This document shows positions 36,188-46,666 of a DNA stretch of 64,000 nt, in pieces (position 1 is the first letter of the stretch; each line of letters opens with the position of its first letter). The notes under the pieces were generated by a model. It was not told the DNA's origin. It did not search any database and saw only the letters and a list, made by a program, of their open reading frames with translations. The position numbers were made by a program, and so were the translations under genes. Location: assembly GCF_017912555.1 (NCBI RefSeq), contig NZ_JAERSD010000009.1:1-64000 (forward strand), given 5' to 3'. The stretch is from Bacillus sp. REN3 (GTDB lineage Bacteria; Bacillota; Bacilli; Bacillales; Cytobacillaceae).

Positions 36188-37333
36188 TTAGAGGTCATCA
36201 AATTCAACGACCTTCTTCAGCTTTTCATTATGGAAGGTAGCCGGGGCGAACTGCAGAAATATGTTACGGAGTGAGCAAAGTATCGGAAAGTCGACCAATG
36301 CAGCCCTGCCGTATATTTTCATTTCATTCGCAACCATGTCCATTCGTGCTTGTCTGTGGCTGTTGTATTGAGAGAATGCCTGTTCAATCGTTTTGCACTT
36401 GCTGACCCACTTTGCAAGGCTGATCGCATCTTCAATTGCCTGGGATGCTCCCTGGCCGATATTCGGCATCGAAGCATGGGCGGAATCGCCCATAAGCAGA
36501 ACGTTCCCAAAATGAAAATGTCCAAGTGGTTCAAGGACATAAAGTTCATCATGAACCACATTTTCATCCAGTGTTTCCTCAAGGATTTGCTGGATTGGAT
36601 CATGATAAGAAAAGAAATTGAACAGCAAATCAAGTGAAGTCCAGTCTTTCATATCCTTTTGCTGTTGAGGGGCTTTTTTAAAAACATACCAGTACAGACT
36701 GTTGCCTGGCAATGGGGCAATCCCGAACCGTCCCTTCGGCCCCCAGGTTTCTGTAAAAGGAATGTTTTTTAATTCTGTATTCTCAACCATCCCCCTCCAG
36801 CATGAAAAACCGGAATAGGTAAGCTTGCTTCCGGGAATAAGCTTCTTCCTGATCAGCGAATGGCCGCCATCGCATCCTATAAGGCAGTCTGTTTCCTCCG
36901 AGGTGCCATCCTCGAACATCAACTTTACTTTTTTACTGCCTTCCTGTGAAAAATCGGACAGTTGCTTGCCGTAATGGAGTGAATCAGGGTGAAGGGCATC
37001 CGTTAAGACGCGGTGGAGTACAGAGCGCTGGATAAATAGGTAGTTGGGAATGTTGGAAGGAGAGTGGTAGTCAAAGGAGGCTATCACTTTTCCTGTTTCA
37101 GTTTTCAGGGTGCATGTGTCCGTTGCCACCCCTAGTGAAAGCAAAGCTTCGCCAATCCCCATCGCCATGAAGGATCTTATGGCATTGCCGCTTAGGACAA
37201 TGCCGGAATCAGGGCCTGTATAAGCAGCATCCTTTTCATACACAATTGCCTTGAATCCATTTTTCTGCAATGCAATCGCGGTACTCAGACCGCTTATGCC
37301 ACCTCCGATGATTGAGATCTTCGCCCCTTTCAT
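36188..37333 (-). CDS. FAD-dependent monooxygenase (PHBH/urate-hydroxylase type)
   Basis: A 381-residue group A flavin monooxygenase. FAD motif IIGGGISGLSTAIAL at the N-terminus, the DG motif LIGCDGGHSLIRKKL, and the GD motif LMGDSAHASMPNIGQGASQAIEDA are all intact. Close relatives include HpxO urate hydroxylase, zeaxanthin epoxidase-like and salicylate hydroxylase-like enzymes; the substrate cannot be told. AAGGAGGGC precedes the ATG. It is convergent to yuxO and about 140 bases downstream of the mrp operon end, but separated by a terminator. I know of no B. subtilis equivalent at this position, so it is probably a local insertion. Confidence 0.85.
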   Translation of the reverse strand: MKGAKISIIGGGISGLSTAIALQKNGFKAIVYEKDAAYTGPDSGIVLSGNAIRSFMAMGIGEALLSLGVATDTCTLKTETGKVIASFDYHSPSNIPNYLFIQRSVLHRVLTDALHPDSLHYGKQLSDFSQEGSKKVKLMFEDGTSEETDCLIGCDGGHSLIRKKLIPGSKLTYSGFSCWRGMVENTELKNIPFTETWGPKGRFGIAPLPGNSLYWYVFKKAPQQQKDMKDWTSLDLLFNFFSYHDPIQQILEETLDENVVHDELYVLEPLGHFHFGNVLLMGDSAHASMPNIGQGASQAIEDAISLAKWVSKCKTIEQAFSQYNSHRQARMDMVANEMKIYGRAALVDFPILCSLRNIFLQFAPATFHNEKLKKVVEFDDL

Positions 37334-37433
37334 CTGGCCCTCCTCCTTCCTCGTACGGACGTATGCTTACCTCTACTATACGTGACGATTCCTGTGAAAG
37401 GTATGGATAAAATCCGAACTTTGGGTGCTAAGA

Positions 37434-37464
37434 CAAAAACCACCAGGGAAAAGGCCTGGTGGTT
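37434..37464 (-). terminator. Terminator of the mrp operon
   Basis: A 10-bp stem AACCACCAGG/CCTGGTGGTT with the T-run on the minus strand, just after mrpG. Confidence 0.88.
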
Positions 37465-37476
37465 GATGGGTAGATA

Positions 37477-37842
37477 TTATTTTGATTGTCCTTGTGATTT
37501 CCTCGCTTTCGCCAGGTCATCCTGAACGGTTCGATTAGATAATTTAGCTCCTGAATTATAGGCAGCCCGGCTGATCAAGTGGCCGGCTACAGGCGATGTC
37601 AGGAAGATGAAGCCTATTCCAAGCAGTAGCCTTGAGTTGAAGTGATCCTCAACAAGGTAAAAGTAAAGGAAAGTCCCTAATAGAACAAGCAGCACGCCCA
37701 TTGTCGCACTCTTTGAGGCAGCGTGGTTTCTTGTATAGACATCAGGAAGCCTGATCAATCCGAATGCAGTAACCAGGCTAAGGAAGGCTCCTACCAGGAT
37801 GAACAGCCCTGCAAAAAACTTAGCTATTTCGATTTCTGTCAT
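37477..37842 (-). CDS. mrpG: Mrp antiporter subunit MrpG
   Basis: A 121-residue membrane subunit with three hydrophobic helices and the family motif GLIRLPDVYTRNHAASKSAT. It is the last gene of the seven-gene mrp operon and overlaps mrpF by 23 bases. Mrp complexes exchange Na+ (or other monovalent cations) for H+ and support alkali and salt tolerance; MrpG is required for complex assembly. An operon terminator follows. Confidence 0.94.
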   Translation of the reverse strand: MTEIEIAKFFAGLFILVGAFLSLVTAFGLIRLPDVYTRNHAASKSATMGVLLVLLGTFLYFYLVEDHFNSRLLLGIGFIFLTSPVAGHLISRAAYNSGAKLSNRTVQDDLAKARKSQGQSK

Positions 37843-38110
37843 ATTCCATTATGACTCCCTTCTCAAGATATTTTGAAAAGGCAACTGTCCCGATGAAAGC
37901 CAGGATCCCGATCAGCAGGATGATGTCGAGAAAGGCATTCGTTTCAAGCAGGACTGAAACAAGCGCAATGATGGAAACAAGGCTGATCCCGATTGCATCA
38001 AGAGCGACGACCCTGTCTGCGATCGTCGGGCCCTTTATTACCCTGAAAATGAAGCCGATCATGGCAAGTGAAATGAAGATTGCTGCAGTACTGATAGCTA
38101 AATCGAACAT
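37820..38110 (-). CDS. mrpF: Mrp antiporter subunit MrpF
   Basis: A 96-residue small membrane subunit with three helices, including the conserved GPTIADRVVALDAIG segment that carries the aspartate implicated in MrpF function. In B. subtilis MrpF also affects cholate/Na+ efflux. The start overlaps the mrpE stop by one base. Confidence 0.94.
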   Translation of the reverse strand: MFDLAISTAAIFISLAMIGFIFRVIKGPTIADRVVALDAIGISLVSIIALVSVLLETNAFLDIILLIGILAFIGTVAFSKYLEKGVIMEYDRNRNS

Positions 38111-38586
38111 TATCTGCTCACCTCCATGATTGCTTTTTCGAACGAATCCTTTATCCCTCTGATTGCCTCGTCAGCATCGCTGATATCCATCGCATGCACG
38201 TAGAGGATTTTGTTGTCAGGAGAGACTTCGACGACCAATGTGCCAGGGGTCAGCGTGATCAGGTTGGCCAGCGTCGTGATTTCCCAATCCTTCTTCAGTT
38301 CAGTCGGGAAGGCAAAAATGCCAGGCTTGATATCCAGTTTAGGACTAAGGATGACCTTTAAGACTTCAATATTCGACAGAACCAGCTCCCGCATGAAAAT
38401 CAAAATCAGCTTCAGGACAGCCACCACCCTTAGCAAATAAAAGCGGGAGGTGAAGAAGCGGCGGAAAATATAGATGATGAGCAGGCCAAAGAAATACCCG
38501 ACAAAGAAAGTGGCGGGGGTGTAGGATGTTTTCAGGAACATCCATACAAATGCCAGAATGAAATTCAGCAAAATTTGAAAAGCCAT
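38110..38586 (-). CDS. mrpE: Mrp antiporter subunit MrpE
   Basis: A 158-residue subunit with two N-terminal membrane helices and a cytoplasmic domain containing the conserved ITLTPGTLVVEVSPD segment. It lies 6 bases after mrpD. MrpE is part of the membrane complex; its direct catalytic role is unclear in the family. Confidence 0.93.
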   Translation of the reverse strand: MAFQILLNFILAFVWMFLKTSYTPATFFVGYFFGLLIIYIFRRFFTSRFYLLRVVAVLKLILIFMRELVLSNIEVLKVILSPKLDIKPGIFAFPTELKKDWEITTLANLITLTPGTLVVEVSPDNKILYVHAMDISDADEAIRGIKDSFEKAIMEVSR

Positions 38587-38592
38587 GGCTCA

Positions 38593-40074
38593 TCACTCCT
38601 TTAAAACTGCATTGATGTAGATTTCCGGATTTACGAGTGTTTCAGCAGCTGCCGAGATAACCGGGTAAATGGCTTCTGTTCCGAGCCCGTAAATGACAGC
38701 GATGGCTGTCAGGATGGCTGGAGCAATCAGCAGCCACCTCACAGGGGCTCCATCTTCCCCATTGTAGGCCCTTGCTGTTCCCCAAAATCCCCGGATGAAG
38801 ATTTTCATGATCGAGAACAGAACGAAAAGACTGGATAGGAGCACAACTCCTGCTCCCAGATAATCTTCATTGCTAAAGCCTGAACGGACAATCATCAGTT
38901 TCCCGACAAAGCCGCTGAGCGGTGGAATCCCAGCGAGCGCCAAAGCAGCAATGAAAAATGTCCAGGCAAGGCCGGGATACCGGTTCATCAAGCCGCTGAT
39001 TTTATCTAGATCGCTTGTGCCCGTGATCCTGATGATGATTCCTACCAGAAGGAATAATGCTGCCTTGATGTTCATATCATGGAGCAGGTAAAAAATCGCT
39101 CCGGTAATCGATTCCTGTGTCAAGATGGAGATTCCGAATAAGATGACTCCAACCGCAACAATGATATTGTAGATGACGATTTTTTTCACGTCTGAATAAG
39201 CAATAGCGCCGATGACGCCCGCGATGATTGTCAGGATAGCGAGCCCTTGCATCAACGGCTGGATATAGCTGGCGTCGTGATAAAAGAACAGGGTGTAGGT
39301 GCGGGCGATCGAGTATACGCCAACTTTGGTCAGCAAAGCGCCGAACAGAGCCATGACTGGTGCCGGGGGTGCATAGTAAGATCCCGGAAGCCAGAAATAA
39401 AGCGGGAAAATGGCGCCCTTTAAGCCGAAAACAATCAAAAACAGCACGGCGATGACGGTAATGATGCCAGCGCTCCCGATTTCTCCGATCCTTTCAGAAA
39501 TATGGGCCATGTTCAAGGTTCCGACGATTGAATAGAGATAGGCGACTGCGATGACAAACAACGCAGACGAGATGACATTCACCAGTATGTATTTTATGGA
39601 TTCGCGAAGCTGGATCTTCGTTCCTCCCAGTACAAGCAAAACATAAGAAGACATCAGCATCACTTCAAAAAATACAAAGAGGTTGAAAATATCCCCGGTT
39701 GTGAATGCGCCGATGACGCCGACCAGCAGGAAGTTGACAACTGGATAATAGAAGAACTTCTCGCGCTCGACGCCAATCGAACGGAATGAATAAAAAATGC
39801 TCGCCCATGCGATGATGCTCGTTGTTAGGACGAGCAAGGCCGATAGCATATCGGAAACAAGTGTGATTCCGTATGGCGCGTCCCAATTGCCGATGTCCAT
39901 CGTCTGGATGCCATCACGGTACACCTGGACGGCCAGCATGAAGGAGGCTATCACTGTCATTATGGAGCTTATGCCCGATATCCACCGCTGGGCGATGATG
40001 TTTTTCGCGAAAAAGATTAAGAGGATCCCAGTTAGCATCGGAATCAAAATCGGTAGAATGATTAAATTATTCAT
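38593..40074 (-). CDS. mrpD: Mrp antiporter subunit MrpD
   Basis: A 493-residue, about 14-helix subunit homologous to complex I NuoM/NuoN. The proton-channel segment [22 protein letters not shown] and the lysine in [12 protein letters not shown] are conserved, as is the N-terminal [20 protein letters not shown]. It overlaps mrpC by 8 bases. It forms a cation/proton half channel with MrpA. Confidence 0.96.
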   Translation of the reverse strand: MNNLIILPILIPMLTGILLIFFAKNIIAQRWISGISSIMTVIASFMLAVQVYRDGIQTMDIGNWDAPYGITLVSDMLSALLVLTTSIIAWASIFYSFRSIGVEREKFFYYPVVNFLLVGVIGAFTTGDIFNLFVFFEVMLMSSYVLLVLGGTKIQLRESIKYILVNVISSALFVIAVAYLYSIVGTLNMAHISERIGEIGSAGIITVIAVLFLIVFGLKGAIFPLYFWLPGSYYAPPAPVMALFGALLTKVGVYSIARTYTLFFYHDASYIQPLMQGLAILTIIAGVIGAIAYSDVKKIVIYNIIVAVGVILFGISILTQESITGAIFYLLHDMNIKAALFLLVGIIIRITGTSDLDKISGLMNRYPGLAWTFFIAALALAGIPPLSGFVGKLMIVRSGFSNEDYLGAGVVLLSSLFVLFSIMKIFIRGFWGTARAYNGEDGAPVRWLLIAPAILTAIAVIYGLGTEAIYPVISAAAETLVNPEIYINAVLKE

Positions 40075-40408
40075 GTCCTTCCTTTCCTCTCAAGTGATCC
40101 ATATTGTCTGTGCCGAGCTCCTGGTATGCGCGGTAAGCAAGGACCAGGAAAAAAGATGTAACCCCAAAGCTGATGACGATGGCAGTGAGGATAAGTGCCT
40201 GAGGCAGCGGATCGACATATGCTTTAGCATGCTCCCCGAGAAGCGGCGCGGCTCCTCTCTTGAGTCCTCCCATTGTCAAAATGAGCAGATGGGCTCCGTG
40301 GCTCAGAAGACCTGTCCCGACAATGATCCTGAGTAAGCTTTTTGAAAGCATGAGATAGGTTGCTGTCATAAACAATATACCAATAAGAAACGCCATTACG
40401 ATTTCCAT
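40067..40408 (-). CDS. mrpC: Mrp antiporter subunit MrpC
   Basis: A 113-residue, three-helix subunit homologous to complex I NuoK (ND4L). Typical segments are [19 protein letters not shown] and [19 protein letters not shown]. It starts at the last base of mrpB and runs into mrpD, so all three are coupled. Confidence 0.95.
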   Translation of the reverse strand: MEIVMAFLIGILFMTATYLMLSKSLLRIIVGTGLLSHGAHLLILTMGGLKRGAAPLLGEHAKAYVDPLPQALILTAIVISFGVTSFFLVLAYRAYQELGTDNMDHLRGKEGHE

Positions 40409-40830
40409 TATTCGCTCTCTCCAATCGTTTGAATAATGGTCATTGTCACACCAATGACGACTAGAAAAACGCCTGTGTCAAACAACACGGCTGTGTGCAA
40501 GGAAGTCTTGCCAAGGAGCGGCAGGTCGACATCCGTAAAAGCATGGGTAAGGAACGGCTTTTTAACGATCAGGGAACTTAATCCGGTTCCAACTGAAAAC
40601 ATCAGGCCGACTGCCACCATCCTGAGGTAATTGACAGGCAATATTTCTTTTACTGTTTTTATATCGAATGCAAGGAGCAATAGGACAATTGCTCCTGAAG
40701 TCATCAACCCTCCGATGAATCCACCGCCCGGATAGTAGTGGCCGGCGAAGAACAGATGGATGGAAAAGAGGATGATGATGAATAAGGTTAGCTTCGTTAC
40801 AGTTTGGAGAATGATATCGTTCGTCTTCAT
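40408..40830 (-). CDS. mrpB: Mrp antiporter subunit MrpB
   Basis: A 140-residue, four-helix subunit with the family motif [20 protein letters not shown]. Its start overlaps the mrpA stop by 4 bases. It corresponds to the MnhB family, distinct from the MrpB-like domain fused to the MrpA C-terminus. Confidence 0.95.
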   Translation of the reverse strand: MKTNDIILQTVTKLTLFIIILFSIHLFFAGHYYPGGGFIGGLMTSGAIVLLLLAFDIKTVKEILPVNYLRMVAVGLMFSVGTGLSSLIVKKPFLTHAFTDVDLPLLGKTSLHTAVLFDTGVFLVVIGVTMTIIQTIGESE

Positions 40831-43235
40831 CCTTGTTCCTTCCTCCTTGTCAGCCGAAGTTTTATCATCGCGAATATACCGAGCGCTGCAATGCCGAGAA
40901 CGGTGATTTCAAACATCGTATCAAATCCCCGGAAGTCAACGAGGATGACATTCACCATATTCTCGCCTGCCGCTTTTTTATAGGTGTTTTCAATATAATA
41001 CTGCGCGATTGAATCGAAAAGCTTGTTGCTGTGGGCGGAAATGGCGATCACGGTCACAATCGCACCTACGCCGATCGAAATCAAGGCATTCGTCAGCCTG
41101 AACCGGATCCGCTCTTCGTTTCTCCTAATCTGCGGCAGATGGTAGAAGGCCAGCAGGAAGAGGGAAACGGATACGGTTTCGATGACAAGCTGTGTCAGTG
41201 CCAAATCCGGAGCCCTGAAGATGACGAAGAACAAGGATACGGTGTAGCCGACTGAGCCAAGCAGGATTATCGATGTCAGGCGCGACTTTGCGAACAAGAT
41301 GGTGATCGAACCCACCGCAATGATCACTACTAGGACTATTTCCACGAACCGGACATTCGCGACATTGCTTAAGTCAAATTTAAAGGCATTTTTATACACC
41401 ATGGTCGTTCCAAGGATAAAAATGAAGAACGAAAAGATGTACACCAGGTATGTCCGGATGAATCCAGTCATATAAGACTTAGTGAACTTTGCCGAAGTAA
41501 GCTGGAGCAGTTCCAGCCCCCTATCGTAAAAATGGTTCAGAGCCAGCCGCTCCGGGAATAACCGATAGATTCCGCTCCATTTAGGCAGCGTCTTGAACAG
41601 CAGGATCCCCGCTGCGATGACGCCAAGCGTCATGAACAGTTCAGGTTGGAAGCCATGCCAATGGGAAATGTGGACATCAAAAGCTTCAATTTCGCCAAGC
41701 AAAGAAGGCAAAATGGACTGCATGGCTGGTGAAATCAATGTGTCGGACAGGACATTTGGGAAAATTCCGAAAATGATCACGAGCGATGCAAGGATCGCAG
41801 GGGAAATCAGCATCCCGATCGGTGCCTCGTGCGGCTTCTTTTCGAGCTTTTCAGGCTGATCTTTGCCAGTGAATGTCTTGAACACATAAATCATGCTGTA
41901 AAGGAATGTGAATACACTTGCCGTCCAGGCGATGACAGGGAAAAGGACTCCCCATGTCCCAAGGTTGAAAATATCCATCTCCGCAACTCTCAGCATTCCT
42001 GTAAAGAACATTTCCTTGCTCAGGAAGCCGTTGAATGGCGGAATACCGGCCATCGAGAATGTGCCAATGATCGCGAGCGTGAAAGAAATCGGCATGAAAT
42101 TCATCAGGCCGCCCAGCTTGCGGATATCCCTTGTCCCCGTTTCATGGTCGATGATCCCGGTGACCATGAACAGGCTGCCCTTGAACGTTGCATGGTTGAT
42201 CAAATGGAAGACCGCTGCAGTGACCGCAACGATGTAATATCCATCTTTGATTGTTCCGTAATGGAGCGCGGCAGCTCCTGCGCCTAACAGCGACATGATC
42301 ATCCCAAGCTGGCTGACTGTAGAAAACGCCAGGATCGCTTTTAAATCGGTTTGTTTCACCGCAGAAAAAGAACCCCAGAACAAGGTAATCACACCGATGC
42401 CAGCAACAAGCCATACCCATATTCCGGAATGGGCGAAGACCGGTGTCATCCTGGCAACCAGGTAGATCCCCGCCTTGACCATCGTAGCCGAGTGAAGGTA
42501 CGCGCTGACAGGAGTCGGCGCTTCCATGGCATCAGGCAGCCAGATGTGGAAAGGAAACTGTGCTGATTTCGTGAATGCCCCAAGAAGGAATAAAATGAAA
42601 GCACCGGTGAAAAGGGGATGGTTGATCACTTCATTTGACATCGCAATCGTTTCAGAGATGCTGAATGTGCCTGTGATGAGATAAAGAAGCAGGATGCCTC
42701 CCAATAAAGACAGACCGCCGAATACAGTGATCAGCATCGATTTTTGAGCTCCATACCGGGATCGTTCTTTATGGTTCCAGTATCCGATCAGCAGGAAGGA
42801 TGAAAAGCTTGTCAACTCCCAGAAAGAATAGAGGACAATCAGGTTGTCCGATAAGACGACACCCAGCATCGCTCCCATGAACAGAAGCAAATAGACGTAG
42901 AAAGTGTTCAGTTTTTCTTTTTCCGGAGATAGATAATAAATGGAATACAACACAACCAATGCACCGATTCCGGTGATCAGCAACGCGAAAAGCAGGCCAA
43001 GGCCATCTACCTTAACAGTAAAATCGATGCCAAGGGAAGGAATCCACGACACCGTTTCCATGACTGCATTGCCGTCCCTGGTGGTTTTGATGAATTGCAG
43101 GAAATAGGCAAAAAGGATTGCGGGCAGCGGTAGCAGGAACCACCCAGTATGTATTTTACGAAAATTCTTATGTAAGAATGGAATTAATATCGCGAGTAAA
43201 ATGGGTGATAATATGGCTAGATGAAGTAAAGACAA
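40827..43235 (-). CDS. mrpA: Mrp antiporter subunit MrpA
   Basis: An 802-residue, largest Mrp subunit, homologous to complex I NuoL. The core proton-channel region KSAQFPFHIWLPDAMEAPTP with the following YLHSATMVKAGIYLVAR is intact. The C-terminal third holds the extra MrpB-like region typical of MrpA. The start is TTG at 43235 with AAGGAGGT upstream. It is the first gene of the operon mrpABCDEFG; all neighbours overlap or are within 6 bases. The promoter is unclear: a TATAAT at 43282-43277 (minus) has no good -35. Confidence 0.96.
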   Translation of the reverse strand: MSLLHLAILSPILLAILIPFLHKNFRKIHTGWFLLPLPAILFAYFLQFIKTTRDGNAVMETVSWIPSLGIDFTVKVDGLGLLFALLITGIGALVVLYSIYYLSPEKEKLNTFYVYLLLFMGAMLGVVLSDNLIVLYSFWELTSFSSFLLIGYWNHKERSRYGAQKSMLITVFGGLSLLGGILLLYLITGTFSISETIAMSNEVINHPLFTGAFILFLLGAFTKSAQFPFHIWLPDAMEAPTPVSAYLHSATMVKAGIYLVARMTPVFAHSGIWVWLVAGIGVITLFWGSFSAVKQTDLKAILAFSTVSQLGMIMSLLGAGAAALHYGTIKDGYYIVAVTAAVFHLINHATFKGSLFMVTGIIDHETGTRDIRKLGGLMNFMPISFTLAIIGTFSMAGIPPFNGFLSKEMFFTGMLRVAEMDIFNLGTWGVLFPVIAWTASVFTFLYSMIYVFKTFTGKDQPEKLEKKPHEAPIGMLISPAILASLVIIFGIFPNVLSDTLISPAMQSILPSLLGEIEAFDVHISHWHGFQPELFMTLGVIAAGILLFKTLPKWSGIYRLFPERLALNHFYDRGLELLQLTSAKFTKSYMTGFIRTYLVYIFSFFIFILGTTMVYKNAFKFDLSNVANVRFVEIVLVVIIAVGSITILFAKSRLTSIILLGSVGYTVSLFFVIFRAPDLALTQLVIETVSVSLFLLAFYHLPQIRRNEERIRFRLTNALISIGVGAIVTVIAISAHSNKLFDSIAQYYIENTYKKAAGENMVNVILVDFRGFDTMFEITVLGIAALGIFAMIKLRLTRRKEQG

Positions 43236-43471
43236 AAGATTATACCTCCTTATAATTCCAATTGATGTGGCCTTCCATTATAGATTTGCCAGCTATTGAC
43301 ATTTTATTTTGTGCAGATTAAGTTCAGTTCATCCTCTCCGGCTTCCAATGTTCAAATTATATCGTAAAAAAGAAGCGGATGCATGTTTCGAATCTTGTCG
43401 AATCCACAACTGTCTGGAAATGGATAAAATTTCGATATCTTTTGCATACTAACAGTGAAAGGGGAATCAGT

Positions 43472-43696
43472 ATGGCCCGGAAGCTCATTGTATGCATTTC
43501 CATATTCCTTACTCTTTGGACGGTTTTTTTTATCCTGGATTATGGGGAAAGAGAAGGGATTGCAAAACAAGGAATAACAACAACTGAAGAATCAGGTGTG
43601 CTGCAAATTCAGGTGACCGAATTGGAAAGGGCCGGCACGAGGATTGCGTCCCCCTCTTTTGGCCCAAGGGAATACGTCAAGATCGTGCCAAGATAA
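43472..43696 (+). CDS. Small membrane-anchored protein, unknown
   Basis: A 74-residue protein with one N-terminal hydrophobic helix (MARKLIVCISIFLTLWTVFF), then a polar tail. There is no lipobox. It may be an uncleaved signal anchor with an external tail of about 50 residues. GTGAAAGGGG precedes the ATG at 43472. It is divergent from mrpA and 150 bases upstream of yufK. Not recognised. Confidence 0.55.
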   Translation: MARKLIVCISIFLTLWTVFFILDYGEREGIAKQGITTTEESGVLQIQVTELERAGTRIASPSFGPREYVKIVPR

Positions 43697-43846
43697 AACT
43701 TCAACCTTATCATACGGGTAAGTGTATAAAAGGTTTCGTGAAATATTGAAAAGTTCCTTCGGGGACTTTTTCTTTTTGTTGCTTGAAGGGTGCTTTTCTT
43801 TCATAATATCTATTATCATCAATGATAGAATCGAGTGATCGCGCAC

Positions 43847-44404
43847 ATGAAGAACCCTTATTTAACAAGCTATTTTCCTCTTTTATCCATCATCTTGTTC
43901 AGCCTGTCCCTAGCTGTGAAGGCTGAGATGGAAATTGACAGGGTCCTTAAAACGACGGGGATTTATGAGGGGATGCTGGAGTTTTTTTCGGAAACAGGAA
44001 TCAAGCTTTCATTCCTTGCCCTGCTCCTGGCCGTTTTTTTTATGGTATTCGCGGCCCTGAAATTGATCGCTGATACCATCAATGAAGTAACTTTATTATT
44101 TTTTTCGAAGGATACGGAAGGGGACAGCCTGAAGCAGATCCGCCAGGGTGCAATGATTTACTTTACTGGCGGGGTCGCCTCGCTTTTCAGCATATACAGC
44201 TTCGTCGGAATTAGCGCCATTTTTGCAGTGGCCACCTTGGTTTATTTCATTTATTTTATTTATAAAATCAGTCCTGCCCTTTCAATTGCTGGCTTGGCCG
44301 GTGCAGTCTTCTTCCAGGTGATTGTCTGGTGCACCCTTGTACTGGGGATTTTTTATCTGGCAGTAAAAGTCTATAACAGCCTTATGGCAAGCCTCCCGAT
44401 TTAG
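43847..44404 (+). CDS. yufK: YufK family membrane protein (DUF5366)
   Basis: A 185-residue membrane protein with about five hydrophobic helices. It starts MKNPYLTSYFPLLSIILFS and ends YNSLMASLPI, both as I remember B. subtilis YufK. Function unknown. The ribosome-binding site is weak; a GTG four codons earlier (43835) is possible. It sits between mrp and pbpD as in B. subtilis, where yuxK lies between; yuxK is missing here. Confidence 0.75.
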   Translation: MKNPYLTSYFPLLSIILFSLSLAVKAEMEIDRVLKTTGIYEGMLEFFSETGIKLSFLALLLAVFFMVFAALKLIADTINEVTLLFFSKDTEGDSLKQIRQGAMIYFTGGVASLFSIYSFVGISAIFAVATLVYFIYFIYKISPALSIAGLAGAVFFQVIVWCTLVLGIFYLAVKVYNSLMASLPI

Positions 44405-44508
44405 GTTTGATCGAAAGCCGTGGGAACTTGCCTGTTTTTACGTTCGCACCAAATCGAAAAAACATAGCTTCAATAAAATGAGCCGGAAAACATATCCTGG
44501 CTGTCAAT

Positions 44509-46317
44509 TCACTTTACGATTTCCCTCCAGATCAACAGGTGGGGAGACGTGGAATTGATTACTTCCATGCTCTGCGGAGTGTCCTTTCCGACCCATACTC
44601 CTGCAGTCAGGCTCCTGTTGAAACCGATGAACCAGAAATCCTTGTAGTCATTGGTTGTACCTGTTTTTCCTCCAGCACGATTTCCAGGCATCGCTGCCTT
44701 CGCTGTCCCGGATGAAACGGTCTTTTCCATCAGTTCCCGTACCTTTGAAGCTGTGACAGGGTTCCAAACCGTTACTGGCTTTTCATTCCATTTGTAAAGA
44801 AGATTTCCATCATTGTCGGTTACCTTTACGATTGCCCTCGGTTTGATAAGGGTGCCGTGGTTGCTGAAAACAGTATAGGCAGAAGTCATCTCAAGCGGGC
44901 TCATTCCGGTTGTGAGGCCGCCGACTGCAGATGCAAGGACATGGTCGTTTGCTGTGACTTCCTGAAAGCCGAAAGGGGACAGGTCCTTGAATGCTGTTTC
45001 GACTCCCACTTGGTGGAGCAGCCTTACAGCCGCTGTGTTATAAGAATGTATGAATGCGTTCTCGACCGTCACCGACCCATAGGCGGATCCACCATAATTC
45101 CCTGGGCAATAGCCTTTGATGCAAATGGGGCCAGCATTGATTTTTGATAGGATTCCGGCCTTTGACCTTTCGAAGTAGGGGGCATACACAAGCAGCGGCT
45201 TGATTGAGGAGCCGGGTTGGCGAAACGCCTGGAATGCGCGATTGAAGTCACCCTTGCGATAATTTTTCCCCCCTGCAAGGGCAACAATGCGGCCTGTTTC
45301 ATGGTCGGCAACGACAGCAGCACCTTCTATGCCGCTATAAGGGAGGTAGGACGAGATTGCTTTCTTCGTCCGCTCCTGGACCTGGATATCCAGGCCGGTA
45401 TGGATGGTGATCCCTGATTTCAGTAATTCCTCCACTCTTTTTCCGGCCTCCGCATCGGTCAATTTTTCGCGGGTTTGGACCAATTCCCTGAATTCCTTCA
45501 TTACATAGTCGGAATAATCAGGATATCCTTCCGTCCGTTCCTTTACTCTTAGGATGATCGCTTCATCCTTTATCCCTTCCGCCTTCTTAGCTGGAAGCTT
45601 ACCTTCCAGTGCTAGCTCGTCGACCAGACGTTCCTGCCGCTCTTTTGTCCGATCGTAATGCTTCAGCGGATTGTATAGATTCGGATTGTTCGGGATTGCA
45701 GCAAGGAAAGCCTGCTCCGCTTCCGTCAATTGGAGCGGCTTCTTCTGGAAATAGAAATCGGCGGCTGCTGCGATGCCATATGCATTATTTTGGAAGTAGA
45801 TGGCATTCAAGTATTTTGCCAGCAGTTCTTCTTTTGTGTACGACCTCTCGAGTTGGTAGGCGTACAGAATCTCGCTCAACTTTCGGTTATAGGATCGGTC
45901 ATGGTTCAAATACTGGTTCCGGGCGAGCTGCTGGGTGATCGTGCTTGCTCCCTGTTCAATGTCGTCTGAATGGATATTGATTGCCATGGCCCTTGCGATC
46001 GCTGTCAAATCGAACCCTGGATGCTGGTAAAAGTTCCGGTCTTCAGAAACTACGAATATTCGTTTGAGAAACTCAGGAATTTCGTCCGGAGATACTTCAG
46101 ATCGGTTCATTGGCAGATGGATCTCCTCGACAATTTTGCCATCGCTGTCAGTGATGAGGCTTGTTTCGGAAAGATTAGTCTGATGAAGGTCAATTTTCCT
46201 GTCAAGGATATGGTGGAAGCTCTCAGCCCTGCCTGCCTCGTCATAAGCATGCGTGACAGTAAAGATGAAAACAGGGATAAGCAGCAATGTCAATAAGTAG
46301 CCTGTTATCTGTCTCAT
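44509..46317 (-). CDS. pbpD: Class A penicillin-binding protein PbpD (PBP4)
   Basis: A 602-residue bifunctional peptidoglycan synthase. Order: membrane anchor (residues 1-24), GT51 glycosyltransferase domain with catalytic glutamate in VSEDRNFYQHPGFD and QGASTITQQLARN, then a transpeptidase domain with SxxK (RQPGSSIKP), SxN (HSYNTA) and KTG (GGKTGT). Length, N-terminus and C-terminus match B. subtilis PbpD (624 residues). It polymerises and cross-links peptidoglycan outside the membrane. AAAGGGATT precedes the ATG. Confidence 0.93.
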   Translation of the reverse strand: MRQITGYLLTLLLIPVFIFTVTHAYDEAGRAESFHHILDRKIDLHQTNLSETSLITDSDGKIVEEIHLPMNRSEVSPDEIPEFLKRIFVVSEDRNFYQHPGFDLTAIARAMAINIHSDDIEQGASTITQQLARNQYLNHDRSYNRKLSEILYAYQLERSYTKEELLAKYLNAIYFQNNAYGIAAAADFYFQKKPLQLTEAEQAFLAAIPNNPNLYNPLKHYDRTKERQERLVDELALEGKLPAKKAEGIKDEAIILRVKERTEGYPDYSDYVMKEFRELVQTREKLTDAEAGKRVEELLKSGITIHTGLDIQVQERTKKAISSYLPYSGIEGAAVVADHETGRIVALAGGKNYRKGDFNRAFQAFRQPGSSIKPLLVYAPYFERSKAGILSKINAGPICIKGYCPGNYGGSAYGSVTVENAFIHSYNTAAVRLLHQVGVETAFKDLSPFGFQEVTANDHVLASAVGGLTTGMSPLEMTSAYTVFSNHGTLIKPRAIVKVTDNDGNLLYKWNEKPVTVWNPVTASKVRELMEKTVSSGTAKAAMPGNRAGGKTGTTNDYKDFWFIGFNRSLTAGVWVGKDTPQSMEVINSTSPHLLIWREIVK

Positions 46318-46666
46318 GATAATCCCTTTCTATAAAGGCTGTTCGATTGATTTCAATTTGAGCAATCCGAAAGAAGCAGGCGCCCAGCTAGCCTGAACGT
46401 TCTCACATGTCCGCTTTTCCAGGAGGGATGCAGACATTGGAAGCGAAATCAAACACCATGTGTAAAAAAATAATCTGATACCATCTTAAATCAATTGGTA
46501 ATTTTTAAAAAGATGGAATCTGGAAGTCCATTCATAAAATGCCCGATATAAAATACAGAAAATTAGAAAAAATAATCAGGAAACATGCTATAATGGAAAA
46601 AATAATTGCCAGAAAAGCATATAATGGTTACATAGAACAATTGAGTTTTCAGAAAGTTGGGGAAGC
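46318..46666. other. Intergenic region between pbpD and kapD
   Basis: 349 bases between divergent genes. The only signal is an extended -10, TGCTATAAT at 46586-46594, that may drive kapD. In B. subtilis yuxJ lies here; it is absent. Confidence 0.45.
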
